From contig JAHFCH010000039.1 of assembly GCA_023249635.1 (NCBI GenBank), forward strand, positions 1 through 37,216: a stretch of 37,216 nt of DNA. The letters are read 5' to 3'. The stretch's first letter is position 1; each line of letters opens with the position of its first letter. Below the pieces are notes generated by a model, which saw nothing but the letters and a program-made list of their open reading frames with translations, did not search any database and had not been told where the DNA came from. This document shows positions 1 to 7,372 of the stretch, in pieces. Origin of the DNA: Fibrobacterota bacterium. Its GTDB lineage: Bacteria; Fibrobacterota; Fibrobacteria; UBA11236. The position numbers were made by a program, and so were the translations under genes.

Positions 1-374
1 AGCAGTACGATTTCGTGGGGCTTGCCGCGGTAGGGCCGCGAGTTGTCGTTGGTCACCAGGGCGAAGGCTTCGTTGCTCACCGACTTGGAAAAGAGATCGT
101 CGTGGATGGCCACCGCCTTGGAGAGTTCCTCGATGCTGGAATCGTATTTGCCGGCGTAATGATAGAGGATGCCCAGGTCCATGTGATAGAGCAGCTTGGC
201 GGAGCTGCCGTAGAGATCCTGGTTCTTGCGCACGTCGGCGACGGCCTTCTGGTAATCGTCCTTACGGGCGCTGTCGGCAATCTTCTCGAGGCGAAGCATG
301 CTCTTGTCGGCGCAGCCCTGGAAGCCCAAGGCCGCAAGCCCTAGGAGAGCCGTAGGTATAAGGCGCGTCTTCAT
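1..374 (-). CDS. COG3014-like TPR-type lipoprotein (3' part missing)
   Basis: The minus strand reads from ATG at 374 to the window edge without a stop, giving 124 residues of the N-terminus. It starts MKTRLIPTALLG, a basic then hydrophobic signal peptide, followed by FQGC, a loose lipobox with Cys21 as the probable lipidated residue. The mature part is helical and repeat-like (YHMDLGILYHYAGKYDSSIE), as in TPR proteins. The segment NDNSRPYRGKPHE resembles the conserved NxRPYRGEPxE motif of COG3014 lipoproteins as I recall it. COG3014 genes commonly sit beside LpoB-like genes, and here the LpoB-like gene lies 64 bases upstream on the same strand, so the two probably form an operon. A role in outer-membrane activation of peptidoglycan synthases is inferred from the neighbour only. 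Confidence 0.7.
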   Translation of the reverse strand, partial: MKTRLIPTALLGLAALGFQGCADKSMLRLEKIADSARKDDYQKAVADVRKNQDLYGSSAKLLYHMDLGILYHYAGKYDSSIEELSKAVAIHDDLFSKSVSNEAFALVTNDNSRPYRGKPHEIVL

Positions 375-438
375 GCGGGAATGGCGGATGGCTGGGTCGC
401 GGAAGGGATGCGCGCGTGCGCCCGGTTCCGCGCCCCGC

Positions 439-1026
439 TTAGAACTTGGTCTCGCTGCGTTCGACGAACTTCTTGATCTTCTTGTCGCCGATCCACAGCT
501 TCTTATGGGTTTCGATCTCGATCAGCTCCAGGTTCACCTGGTAGAAGACCACGGCCTTGCCCCCGTCCTGATCCACGATGGAGTTGAGTTCGCCGATCAT
601 CATCAGTTGGGCGCCGCTTTCTTCGCCGGAGGATTGCCGGGTCTGCACCGAGGCGTTGTCGGCCTGATCGGCCTTCTCATCGCGGATTTGGCCGCGCTCG
701 GCTTTGTTGGCCACGAAATCCACCTTGCCGGAATTGATCAAGGCGCGCTGCATATCGTTGATGAAGGTCTCTGTGCTGATATGCTCGTGGCTCTTGTTGT
801 GGATTTCCCCGACCACGACGGTGGGATTGGGGTGGGTGGCGGTATAGCGGGGGTACCAGGGCCCGGCCATGGCATCCTTGACCATTTCTTCGGCGGTGAG
901 CCGGGAATCGGTGTCGTTCCACTTTCCGGTGAGGTCGATGGTGGAATCGTGGCTGACGCGGGTGACCTTGGTGGCACAGCCGGTGAGCAATGCGGCGGCC
1001 AGGAGCGATTGGAGAATGCGGGACAT
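439..1026 (-). CDS. LpoB-like penicillin-binding protein activator lipoprotein
   Basis: This is a 195-residue lipoprotein with signal peptide MSRILQSLLAAALLTGC; the lipobox LTGC gives lipidated Cys17. The mature protein contains DLTGKWNDTDSRLTAEEM, the hallmark start of the LpoB/COG3417 family (DLSGxWNDTDSR), then a conserved PW, VVVGEIHNKSHEHI and the late segment VNLELIEIETHKKLWIGDKK. LpoB proteins reach from the outer membrane through the peptidoglycan to stimulate bifunctional PBPs; that role is known for Enterobacteria and inferred here. A strong Shine-Dalgarno (GAGGAGG) lies about 7 bases before the ATG. The COG3014-like lipoprotein gene follows 64 bases downstream. FCB-group members of this family are often annotated only as hypothetical. 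Confidence 0.85.
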   Translation of the reverse strand: MSRILQSLLAAALLTGCATKVTRVSHDSTIDLTGKWNDTDSRLTAEEMVKDAMAGPWYPRYTATHPNPTVVVGEIHNKSHEHISTETFINDMQRALINSGKVDFVANKAERGQIRDEKADQADNASVQTRQSSGEESGAQLMMIGELNSIVDQDGGKAVVFYQVNLELIEIETHKKLWIGDKKIKKFVERSETKF

Positions 1027-1129
1027 GGAGTACCTCCTCTGGGGCTATCAGTTTACTTAAAAGCCCCGGACAGGGCAAAAATTATACTTTCTTCCGATGA
1101 CTGGCCCCTGGGGTTAGGCTTACCGCTCC

Positions 1130-1150
1130 GGAGTTTGCATAGCAAACTCC
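1130..1150. repeat. perfect inverted repeat, possible operator
   Basis: GGAGTTTGC and GCAAACTCC flank an ATA spacer: nine perfect pairs in the 246-base gap between the divergent lpoB-like gene and the exported protein gene at 1273. No T-run follows on either strand, so it does not look like a terminator. Its place between divergent starts suggests a dimeric regulator site, but no regulator family can be named. Confidence 0.4.
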
Positions 1151-1272
1151 ACGCGGCTCGCTTATATCCGGAACTAGCCTGCATAGCGGTTTGACGCGCG
1201 GGATGCGTATATCCGCTACGCAGGGAATGCGAAGTCCCGTTCCGGGCCCAAACCGCTTCCCGAGGAGGAATC

Positions 1273-1836
1273 ATGAATCGCCGCCCTTATATCGCCGCCA
1301 TCCTGGGCTCTGCCCTGGCCTGCGGCCTGACCTATGGCGCCGACGCCGGGGCCAAGGTCGAGAAGAAAACAGTCACCCTAATCAACGCCACCGGCACCGC
1401 CGACGGCAGCTCCGAGATCAGCCGGGAGGCGGTCAAAGAATGCATTGTCGCCTTGCCCACGGCCGAGTCCCTGGAGCCCGAGGTCACCTCGGACTCCCGG
1501 TACCTCAAGGAGATCAACGGCGACCCCGCCAAAAACGAATGGGCCAAGGTGTATACCGCCAAGCTCATCATCAATTACCAGATGTACAAGAAGGATTTGC
1601 TGATCGTGGCGACCAAGTCCGTGGAAGGCAAGGATCCGACCATCCGGGAAGTGGACAAGCGTCTGCCGGCGGCCAAGGAGTTCCTCTCCAACCCCTCCGA
1701 CGGTGATACCTACGCGGGCCGCTCCAACCGCCAGTACTACTACACCAAGGCCGAAGGCGCCGCCAAGGACGTGAAGGACCGGGCGCTGGTATGGCTCAAG
1801 CAGCAGAAGCCCCTGGTCTGCAGCGACACGAAGTAG
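1273..1836 (+). CDS. small exported protein of unknown function
   Basis: This encodes 187 residues. MNRRPYIAAILGSALACGLTYGADA is a signal peptide with a likely AxA-type cleavage near residue 23-25; no lipobox Cys is in place. The mature part is hydrophilic and mixed alpha/beta, with two cysteines (CIVALP near residue 56 and a C-terminal LVCSD) that could form a disulfide. A strong Shine-Dalgarno (GAGGAGGAA) supports the start, and an intrinsic terminator follows 20 bases after the stop, so it is probably a single-gene transcript. I do not recognise the family. Periplasmic or secreted location is inferred from the signal peptide. Confidence 0.75.
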   Translation: MNRRPYIAAILGSALACGLTYGADAGAKVEKKTVTLINATGTADGSSEISREAVKECIVALPTAESLEPEVTSDSRYLKEINGDPAKNEWAKVYTAKLIINYQMYKKDLLIVATKSVEGKDPTIREVDKRLPAAKEFLSNPSDGDTYAGRSNRQYYYTKAEGAAKDVKDRALVWLKQQKPLVCSDTK

Positions 1837-1856
1837 ACCGGCCCGCCTCTAAATGG

Positions 1857-1892
1857 AAAACCCCGGCTGCCGCGAGGCGACCGGGGTTTTTT
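1857..1892 (+). terminator. intrinsic terminator
   Basis: AAAACCCCGG and CCGGGGTTTT pair perfectly over ten bases around a 14-base loop, and the T-run extends to six T. It lies just after the stop at 1836. The A-run on the other side means it could also act for the convergent minus-strand gene ending at 1933. Confidence 0.85.
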
Positions 1893-1932
1893 GCGTTTAG
1901 GATTTCCTTCCAGGCTTCGCGGGGGCGCGGAC

Positions 1933-2457
1933 TCAGCCCTTCTTGCGGGTCAGGGCGAAGCTATGCACGTCCTTCTTGGCGCCCTTGTCGAATAGGGTCC
2001 AATCGGCCGTGAGGTGATCGGCATCGGGGGTGGAGATGGCCAGTTGGTGCATATGCATCGATTGCGCCGGCACGGTGCCGTCCACCAGGGAGAATTCCAG
2101 TTTGGCCGGTTCCGATTTCATCAGCTTCATGCTGGGATGGTTGCCTAGGGAGCAGTAGTGGGTCATGGCCAGCTTGCCGCCTTCATCGTAGTACACGGTG
2201 GTCATTTCCATGGGGGTGCCGGGCATGATCTTCTCTTCCACGGCGCTGCCGCCGCCGGTGATCGCGTACGTCACCACCGTCATGCCTTCCTTGTTCTTTT
2301 CGGTCTTGCCTTCCCAAGTGCCCGCCAGGCCTTTGAGGCGCTCCAATTCCGCCGAACCCTTGGGGGCGGCGGGATGCTCGTGGTTCATTTCCCCGGCGCG
2401 CAGGGCGGGGGTCACCAGCATGGAAGCCAAGCATACGGCAGTCAGCGTTTTAATCAT
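1933..2457 (-). CDS. exported DUF1579-like / lipocalin-fold protein
   Basis: A 174-residue protein. I chose ATG at 2457, not an in-frame upstream start, because it opens directly into a signal peptide (MIKTLTAVCLASMLVTPALRAGE). The mature N-terminus is His-rich (MNHEHPAAP). It is followed by LKGLAGTWEGKTEKN and GGSAVEEKIMPGTPMEM, then TTVYYDEGGKLAMTHYCSLGN, a pattern I associate with DUF1579-like beta-barrel proteins common in Planctomycetes and related environmental bacteria. The likely fold is a small calycin-like barrel. Ligand and role are unknown. It converges on the gene ending at 1836. Confidence 0.7.
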   Translation of the reverse strand: MIKTLTAVCLASMLVTPALRAGEMNHEHPAAPKGSAELERLKGLAGTWEGKTEKNKEGMTVVTYAITGGGSAVEEKIMPGTPMEMTTVYYDEGGKLAMTHYCSLGNHPSMKLMKSEPAKLEFSLVDGTVPAQSMHMHQLAISTPDADHLTADWTLFDKGAKKDVHSFALTRKKG

Positions 2458-2593
2458 CCTATCGCCTTTCGGAAGGGTTGAAGCCGCGTCCGGCGCGGCA
2501 AGGGCAGAAACGAAGGGAGGCCCGTGGGGCCTCCGCATCTTCGCCAATTAAATAGTTTCCCGACCCAAGATCCCCAAGCGGAAAAGCGGAGGG

Positions 2594-3181
2594 TCAGTAT
2601 TTCAGCTTCTTAACCTTGGTGTTCCGCAGCGGGGAAGAGAAGAGGAGGCCGATATCCAGGCCCACGCCCCGATCGCCGGCCGTGTTGGCGACGATGTGGA
2701 AGGGTACCCGGACCCGCAATTGCAGCTCATCCATCACGTCCAGGAGCATGCCCGCATGCACGGTGCCGGAGGCGCCGATATCGTTGCCGAAATCGGACCC
2801 GTATTTGTCCCAGTAGCGGAACCCGCCACCCACGCCCACAAAGGGCTTGATGGCGCCAGTGGCCAGCAGGTAATCGAGGGATAGTTCCGCCGCCCAATTC
2901 TGGCCGGGGAGCATCCAATCCAAATCCAGTCCCATGTTGAAATGGTCGGCGAAATTGATGGATTGGATCAACGACAGCTTCATGAAGGCCGCGCTGCGGG
3001 CCGACAGCTCATCGTTGAGCGAGGATACGACCCCGCCCCCGAAGCCCGCGCTATAGGGCGAGAGTGAGATGGTTACGGTGTCGGGTTTTTCGTTGAGATT
3101 GAGGTCTTCGGCCGAAGCGGTAGCGGCACCGAAGGCGAGGGTGCCCAGCATGGCCGTCAAGGCGAGCGTGCGCGTGTTCAT
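2594..3181 (-). CDS. outer-membrane beta-barrel protein (OmpA/OmpW-like size)
   Basis: A 195-residue protein with signal peptide MNTRTLALTAMLGTLAFGAATASA and AxA cleavage near residue 24. The mature part alternates polar and hydrophobic/aromatic residues in strand-like blocks (FNMGLDLDWML, IKPFVGVGGGFRYW, LQLRVRVPFHIV, RGVGLDIGLLF), as expected of an eight-strand outer-membrane barrel. GVGGGFRYW is the glycine-aromatic strand often seen in OMP_b-brl domains. The C-terminus (VKKLKY) ends in an aromatic residue, compatible with BAM recognition. AAGGAGA lies before the ATG. It is divergent from the membrane protein gene at 3289. Specific function is unknown. Confidence 0.7.
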   Translation of the reverse strand: MNTRTLALTAMLGTLAFGAATASAEDLNLNEKPDTVTISLSPYSAGFGGGVVSSLNDELSARSAAFMKLSLIQSINFADHFNMGLDLDWMLPGQNWAAELSLDYLLATGAIKPFVGVGGGFRYWDKYGSDFGNDIGASGTVHAGMLLDVMDELQLRVRVPFHIVANTAGDRGVGLDIGLLFSSPLRNTKVKKLKY

Positions 3182-3288
3182 GGAATCTCCTTATCCGGGG
3201 CATTCACCCCAAAAAAATACAATCCGGGCCGCGTGGGCCCATGGTCCGATTGACGCATTTATAGTTAGATTGTGCTACGGTAACCGCT

Positions 3289-3924
3289 ATGGCACTGCTT
3301 TTCGCGAGCCTTCTCTTCCTCCTCCTCTGCGCAATCACCTTTTTTCCGGCGATGCGCCTCCTCTACGCCAAGAATCCGGCTTTCATGGGCATGGTACTGA
3401 CTTTGTCGGCCTGTTTCCTTGGCGTCTACGGTGCCCTGGAATTCTCGCGTTCCGAGGAACGTCATGACCGCATGGCCCGCGCCGCCACCCTGATGGACAT
3501 GACCAAGGAATCGCTTACGGCCAACCGCATGGAAGCCCGCATCCTTTCCCAGCTCAAGACCGAAACCGGCCCAGGGGAAAGCGCCGGGACCCTGGGTTTG
3601 CTGGCTGATGCCAAGTCGGTTTCCGGGTCCCCCAAGGAATTGGGCGAGTTGCTGAACAACGGCGCGGTGGTGGAGCAAATCAGTCCGGTAAGCCTCAAGG
3701 CGCTGCTGTCTTCCCAGGCCACCATGGAACGGGAGTTGCAGTATCTCGCCACCAGCAAAGGCCGCGACCGCCGCCATCATCTCAACGGATACCTGCGCGA
3801 GTTGGCGTTCGCCCAGGGCGTGCTCGCTGCCGAGGCGGAGTTCCAACGCGGCAACATCGGCCGGGGGGACCTGACCGAGATCCTGCAGGATTGGACCATC
3901 AAGAAGGCCACCCCGCAGATCTGA
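3289..3924 (+). CDS. two-helix inner-membrane protein of unknown function
   Basis: The product is 211 residues: two N-terminal hydrophobic helices (residues about 2-20 and 32-51, LFASLLFLLLCAITFF and GMVLTLSACFLGVYGAL), then a charged helical domain of about 155 residues with many Ala/Glu/Arg/Met, likely coiled-coil-prone and cytoplasmic or periplasmic. I recognise no family. No convincing Shine-Dalgarno precedes the ATG (the bases before it read ACGGTAACCGCT), so initiation may be weak or leaderless, but an open frame with consistent codon use supports a real gene. Confidence 0.6.
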   Translation: MALLFASLLFLLLCAITFFPAMRLLYAKNPAFMGMVLTLSACFLGVYGALEFSRSEERHDRMARAATLMDMTKESLTANRMEARILSQLKTETGPGESAGTLGLLADAKSVSGSPKELGELLNNGAVVEQISPVSLKALLSSQATMERELQYLATSKGRDRRHHLNGYLRELAFAQGVLAAEAEFQRGNIGRGDLTEILQDWTIKKATPQI

Positions 3925-3987
3925 TCCCGCTTTGCCGGGCCCTACCTCATCCGACCAGCCGACCTCACCGTAGCAGGAAGGTTACCC

Positions 3988-4731
3988 ATGACCCAAGCAC
4001 CCCGTCCTCTTCGTGTCCAGGTCTTCCAGCATGTGGCTTTCGAAGGCCTCGGCTCCATGGAAGCCTGGTTCAGCGGCCGCGGCCACTCCCTGACCTACGT
4101 TAAACTATATGCGGGCCAACTCCCGTCCGAATCCGGTCCGCCTGCCGATTGGCTTATCGTGATGGGTGGTCCCATGGGCGTTCATGACGAGGCGGAATTC
4201 CCCTGGCTTAATGCGGAGAAGCGCGCCATCCGGGCCGCCTTGGACCGCGGCGCGGCCATCCTGGGCGTGTGCTTAGGGGCGCAATTGCTCGCGCATGTGT
4301 TGGGCGCCGAGGTGGGCCCCAATCCGCATAAGGAAATCGGATGGCTTCCCGTGGACCTGGCCCCGGAAGCGAAAGCGACGTGGCTCGGCCAGGTTTTTCC
4401 GGAGCGCTTTACCCCTTTCCATTGGCATGGCGACACTTTCGCGATCCCCGCCGGCGCGTTGTCCCTGGGCGCTTCGGCGGCATGCCGCAATCAGGGATTC
4501 CTGCTGGGCGACAAGGCCTTGGGATTGCAATTCCATCCCGAGATCACTTCCGGTACGCTGGCGGCGTTGGCGGAGAATTGCGGCTCGGAACTGGCATTGG
4601 CCGGCAGCGAGCGCGGCCGTTACGTACAGGATGCCAAGGGTTTGCGCGACGGCCTGGTCGGGGCTCCGGAGTTGAACGCGATGATGGCCAAGGCCTGCGC
4701 GCGTCTCGAGTCGCTCGCAGCCTGTAGCTGA
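3988..4731 (+). CDS. class I glutamine amidotransferase (GMP synthase-like)
   Basis: This encodes 247 residues covering the whole class I amidotransferase fold as a stand-alone enzyme. Visible motifs are the oxyanion segment IVMGGPMGVHDE (57-68), the nucleophile elbow GVCLGAQLLAH with Cys95, and QFHPEIT with His183 and Glu185 completing the Cys-His-Glu triad. The family is the GMP synthase-like amidotransferases (COG0518), which lack the synthetase half and act on unknown amide donors or gamma-glutamyl compounds. GGAAGG lies before the start. It may be co-transcribed with the upstream membrane protein (63-base gap). The substrate cannot be told from the sequence. Confidence 0.88.
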   Translation: MTQAPRPLRVQVFQHVAFEGLGSMEAWFSGRGHSLTYVKLYAGQLPSESGPPADWLIVMGGPMGVHDEAEFPWLNAEKRAIRAALDRGAAILGVCLGAQLLAHVLGAEVGPNPHKEIGWLPVDLAPEAKATWLGQVFPERFTPFHWHGDTFAIPAGALSLGASAACRNQGFLLGDKALGLQFHPEITSGTLAALAENCGSELALAGSERGRYVQDAKGLRDGLVGAPELNAMMAKACARLESLAACS

Positions 4732-4787
4732 TCAGCTTGCACCGGACCGGCTCTTGCCTTATCCGGCGCCTGCCAAAGGTTGCGCCG

Positions 4788-7019
4788 TCAGCCCGCGTCA
4801 GCCAGCGTGGTTTCCAAATCTTCCAGCAACATGCCGGCGCGATCGTTATCCGTCGTAGACTGGGCTCCCAGAGCGGCCGCCAATGGCATGGCGGTTTGCG
4901 GCGCCGTAGCCCGCGGGGTCCTCTCTTCGCGGCCAATCCGGGGCGCGGCCGACCAATCGGAAGCGGGCAGGATATGCAGGGGCCGATTGGCGGTAGCCGG
5001 GGCCGGTTCCTTGGCCGGGATCTCGGCGGTCCGGGCGAAGGCGGGTCGGGCGTGGTAAGCCGGATCGGGCATCTGCTCGGGCACGGTTACGGGCGCCCGG
5101 CGCAGCAGGCTTTGCAGCCGGGGTAACGCCAAGGTTTCCTGAGCGGATCCGAACTCAAAGCGCTGCAACAGCCGGTTCAGCTTCCATTCCGTGGTATCCA
5201 GGTTGACGTAATGTTGGAAAGTCTTGAGCGCGCCCAGGGGCCGGCGCGTCTGCCCGGGATCGAGTTCCCAAGGATGCAGGTAGACCATGGCGGGCAAGCC
5301 GCGGCGGTTCTGCTGCTCGATGAAATTCTCGGTCACCTGGCTGGGATAGAGGCGCAGGTAGCCGCCGCCGGCCACGGGCAGGCGACGCCCGCCCATACGC
5401 ATGGTCGACATGGGCAGTTCCGTGAGGGAGCGGCCGCCGGGCAGCTTCAGGGTGTGCGGATTCAGGTTGGGCCAATTTTCGATACCGTAGCGCTTGCGCG
5501 CGATGGGGAAGATGCTGGAATCGTATTGGATGCCATGGCGGGCCATGATCTCGAGAGCCCACAGGGTCGAGGAGACCACGCTGAAATTGGAAGCGCGGTG
5601 GCCGCGGATGCGTTGCGAGGTGCTGCGCGCGATGGCCTCCAGGGAACGGAGCAGATCTTCCTCGAATTCGCCCGGGGTCATTTCCGTGATCAGATCGTGG
5701 TGGTATCCGTGGGTGCCGATTTCATGGCCCTCGCGGTCGATCATGCGGACCACTTCCGGAAAGCGATCGGCGACCCAGCCGAGCACGAAGAAGGTGGCCT
5801 TGGTTTCATGCGCGCGCAACAGATCCAGAAGCTTTTCCATGTTCCTTTCCACGCCCGAGGCGAGCGTGTGCCAGGAGCACTTGGGCGCCACGGAGCGCAT
5901 ATTATAGGCGTGGAACCAGCATTCCACGTCGACGGTGAGGAAGTTGCGCACCGTCTGGGAAGAGTGCTGGAGTTCCAGCACGGAGTCGAGGCGGATTTCG
6001 TGGAGGATCTTGCGGACCTTCAGCGAGGCGTTGCGCAGCTCCAGACGGCCTCCATGGCGCTTGACCTTGTGGGCCAGTCCGACCAGGAATCCCACATCCT
6101 CGAGATCGAGATGTTCCCGGGCATGCACGATGACTTCCGGCGCGGGGCGCCCGGTGAAATCGAGGGAGTCGAGGCGGGCCGACATCTCGGCGGCATCGCA
6201 GCCGGCGAGCACCAAAGGCCGCGCGGACCGGCCGAAGTTGATGGCCACGCGGGAATGCGCGACGGCGGAATCGGCCGCGGCGCGACCGCGGAAAGGCAGG
6301 CGCATGGCGCGCTTGAGCCCGCCCAGGTCGCGGGTCTCCCCTTCGAAGCTGGGCTTCTGCGCCAGGTACAGGACCGTATTCCACACGATCCACATCTCCA
6401 TCTTGATCCAAGCGGAAAAGCTGCAGAAAGAGGCGCGGTACGACATGTCGAAATGGGTCTTGCGCACCACGCTATCCAGGGAGTCGTCGTAGCCAAGCAT
6501 TATCTGGGCCAACCCTGTGAGCCCAGGCCGTATATACCGGGTGCGATCGGAATAATGCGGAAGGGTTTCCCCGTACAGGCGGGTGAAATGGGGCCGCTCC
6601 GGACGCGGACCGATCAGGCTCATATCCCCGCGAATCACGTTCAGGAACTGCGGGATCTCATCGATGTGCAAGGCACGCAGCCACTTCCCGATGCGCGTCA
6701 CGCGTGGGTCCAGCCCTTTGGCGCACAATTGCGGTCCCGCCACCTCGGCGTCGATGCCCATGGTGCGGTATTTCCAGATGCGGAAGGGCTTGCCGCCCAC
6801 GTCGGCTTTGCGCCGGTCCGGTCCGTTCCAGGCTTGGCCTCTTCGCGCGCGCCGGTTGACGCCCACGCGTTCCTGCGAGTAGAGCGCAGGTCCCCGGGAT
6901 TCGGTCTTGATGAGAAGCGCAACCACGGGGTGGACAAAGGACATGATGATCATACCGACCGACCCGGCCAGCAGATCCAGGAAACGTTTCGCCATTGCGA
7001 CAGGCCATGCAGGTTTCAT
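4788..7019 (-). CDS. fusion: bacterial sugar transferase + STAS-like domain + PEP-CTERM-type polysaccharide deacetylase
   Basis: One uninterrupted 743-residue frame carries three domains. Residues 9-235 are a polyisoprenyl-phosphate sugar-1-phosphate transferase catalytic domain: AKRFLDLLAGS with a membrane helix, GKPFRIWKYRTM (76-87), HIDEIPQFLNVIRGDMSLIG (118-137), GPRPERP and RPGLTGLAQI. Residues about 258-350 resemble a STAS domain (HLDLEDVGFLVGLAHKVKRH, then GGRLELRNASLKVRKIL), but the usual DSSG phospho-site reads EDVG. Residues 360-625 match the DUF3473/PEP-CTERM-locus deacetylase type: FLTVDVECWFH with Asp364, GTHGYHHD with metal-binding His437 and His441, RGHRASNFS, and LHPWELD. The last 110 residues are Pro/Ala-rich and probably disordered. 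It should prime an exopolysaccharide on undecaprenyl phosphate and trim acetyl groups. It is divergent from a PrsR-like regulator. Confidence 0.9.
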   Translation of the reverse strand: MKPAWPVAMAKRFLDLLAGSVGMIIMSFVHPVVALLIKTESRGPALYSQERVGVNRRARRGQAWNGPDRRKADVGGKPFRIWKYRTMGIDAEVAGPQLCAKGLDPRVTRIGKWLRALHIDEIPQFLNVIRGDMSLIGPRPERPHFTRLYGETLPHYSDRTRYIRPGLTGLAQIMLGYDDSLDSVVRKTHFDMSYRASFCSFSAWIKMEMWIVWNTVLYLAQKPSFEGETRDLGGLKRAMRLPFRGRAAADSAVAHSRVAINFGRSARPLVLAGCDAAEMSARLDSLDFTGRPAPEVIVHAREHLDLEDVGFLVGLAHKVKRHGGRLELRNASLKVRKILHEIRLDSVLELQHSSQTVRNFLTVDVECWFHAYNMRSVAPKCSWHTLASGVERNMEKLLDLLRAHETKATFFVLGWVADRFPEVVRMIDREGHEIGTHGYHHDLITEMTPGEFEEDLLRSLEAIARSTSQRIRGHRASNFSVVSSTLWALEIMARHGIQYDSSIFPIARKRYGIENWPNLNPHTLKLPGGRSLTELPMSTMRMGGRRLPVAGGGYLRLYPSQVTENFIEQQNRRGLPAMVYLHPWELDPGQTRRPLGALKTFQHYVNLDTTEWKLNRLLQRFEFGSAQETLALPRLQSLLRRAPVTVPEQMPDPAYHARPAFARTAEIPAKEPAPATANRPLHILPASDWSAAPRIGREERTPRATAPQTAMPLAAALGAQSTTDNDRAGMLLEDLETTLADAG

Positions 7020-7082
7020 CGCGAAGTTCTCCAGGCTTTTAGTGGCCCCCGGCCTTCTCCCTCAGGTTTTCGTTCCTGCGGG

Positions 7083-7112
7083 GGTCCGGCGGACGCGGTT
7101 TCCGTCCGGACC
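7083..7112. repeat. inverted repeat in the divergent EPS/PrsR-like promoter region
   Basis: GGTCCGG (7083-7089) and CCGGACC (7106-7112) pair perfectly; the inner bases GGAC/GTCC can extend the stem. It lies 64-93 bases before the start of the fusion gene and so within its probable promoter or leader. The rest of the 353-base gap (7020-7372) holds no gene and no clear sigma-54 -24/-12 box. A weak sigma-70-like TTGCAC at 7259 has no good -10 partner. Confidence 0.35.
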
Positions 7113-7372
7113 GGGTGGGTGCGTAGGGATAATTAAAACTTCCTGCGGGCAAGATGGGACTTGAAATCCGACGCTTCGCGGACGCGCTATATGGGGCGAA
7201 TTAAGGGCTATGCCGCGGGGCCGGGAACGGGGTGTACCGATAGGGACATCAATCGCGCTTGCACCCGTCGGGGAATTTATCTTAACCGAAAGGGTAAGCC
7301 ACCGCGCGGCAAGCCCACAACCGTAAACGTCTCATCATTCCCGATCAGCCGTTATCCGGGGAAAGGGGTACC

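Noticed and set aside
5211-7136. 641-residue open frame on the plus strand
   Set aside because: It is antisense to the EPS fusion gene, whose motifs are unmistakable. High-GC third codon positions create long antisense frames. The translation is low-complexity (His/Ala/Gly/Asp-rich) with no domain.
7020-7372. Sigma-54 promoter for the EPS fusion or the PrsR-like gene
   Set aside because: I looked for TGGC-N8-TGC on both strands and found no good match; the regulator's missing GAFTGA also argues against it.
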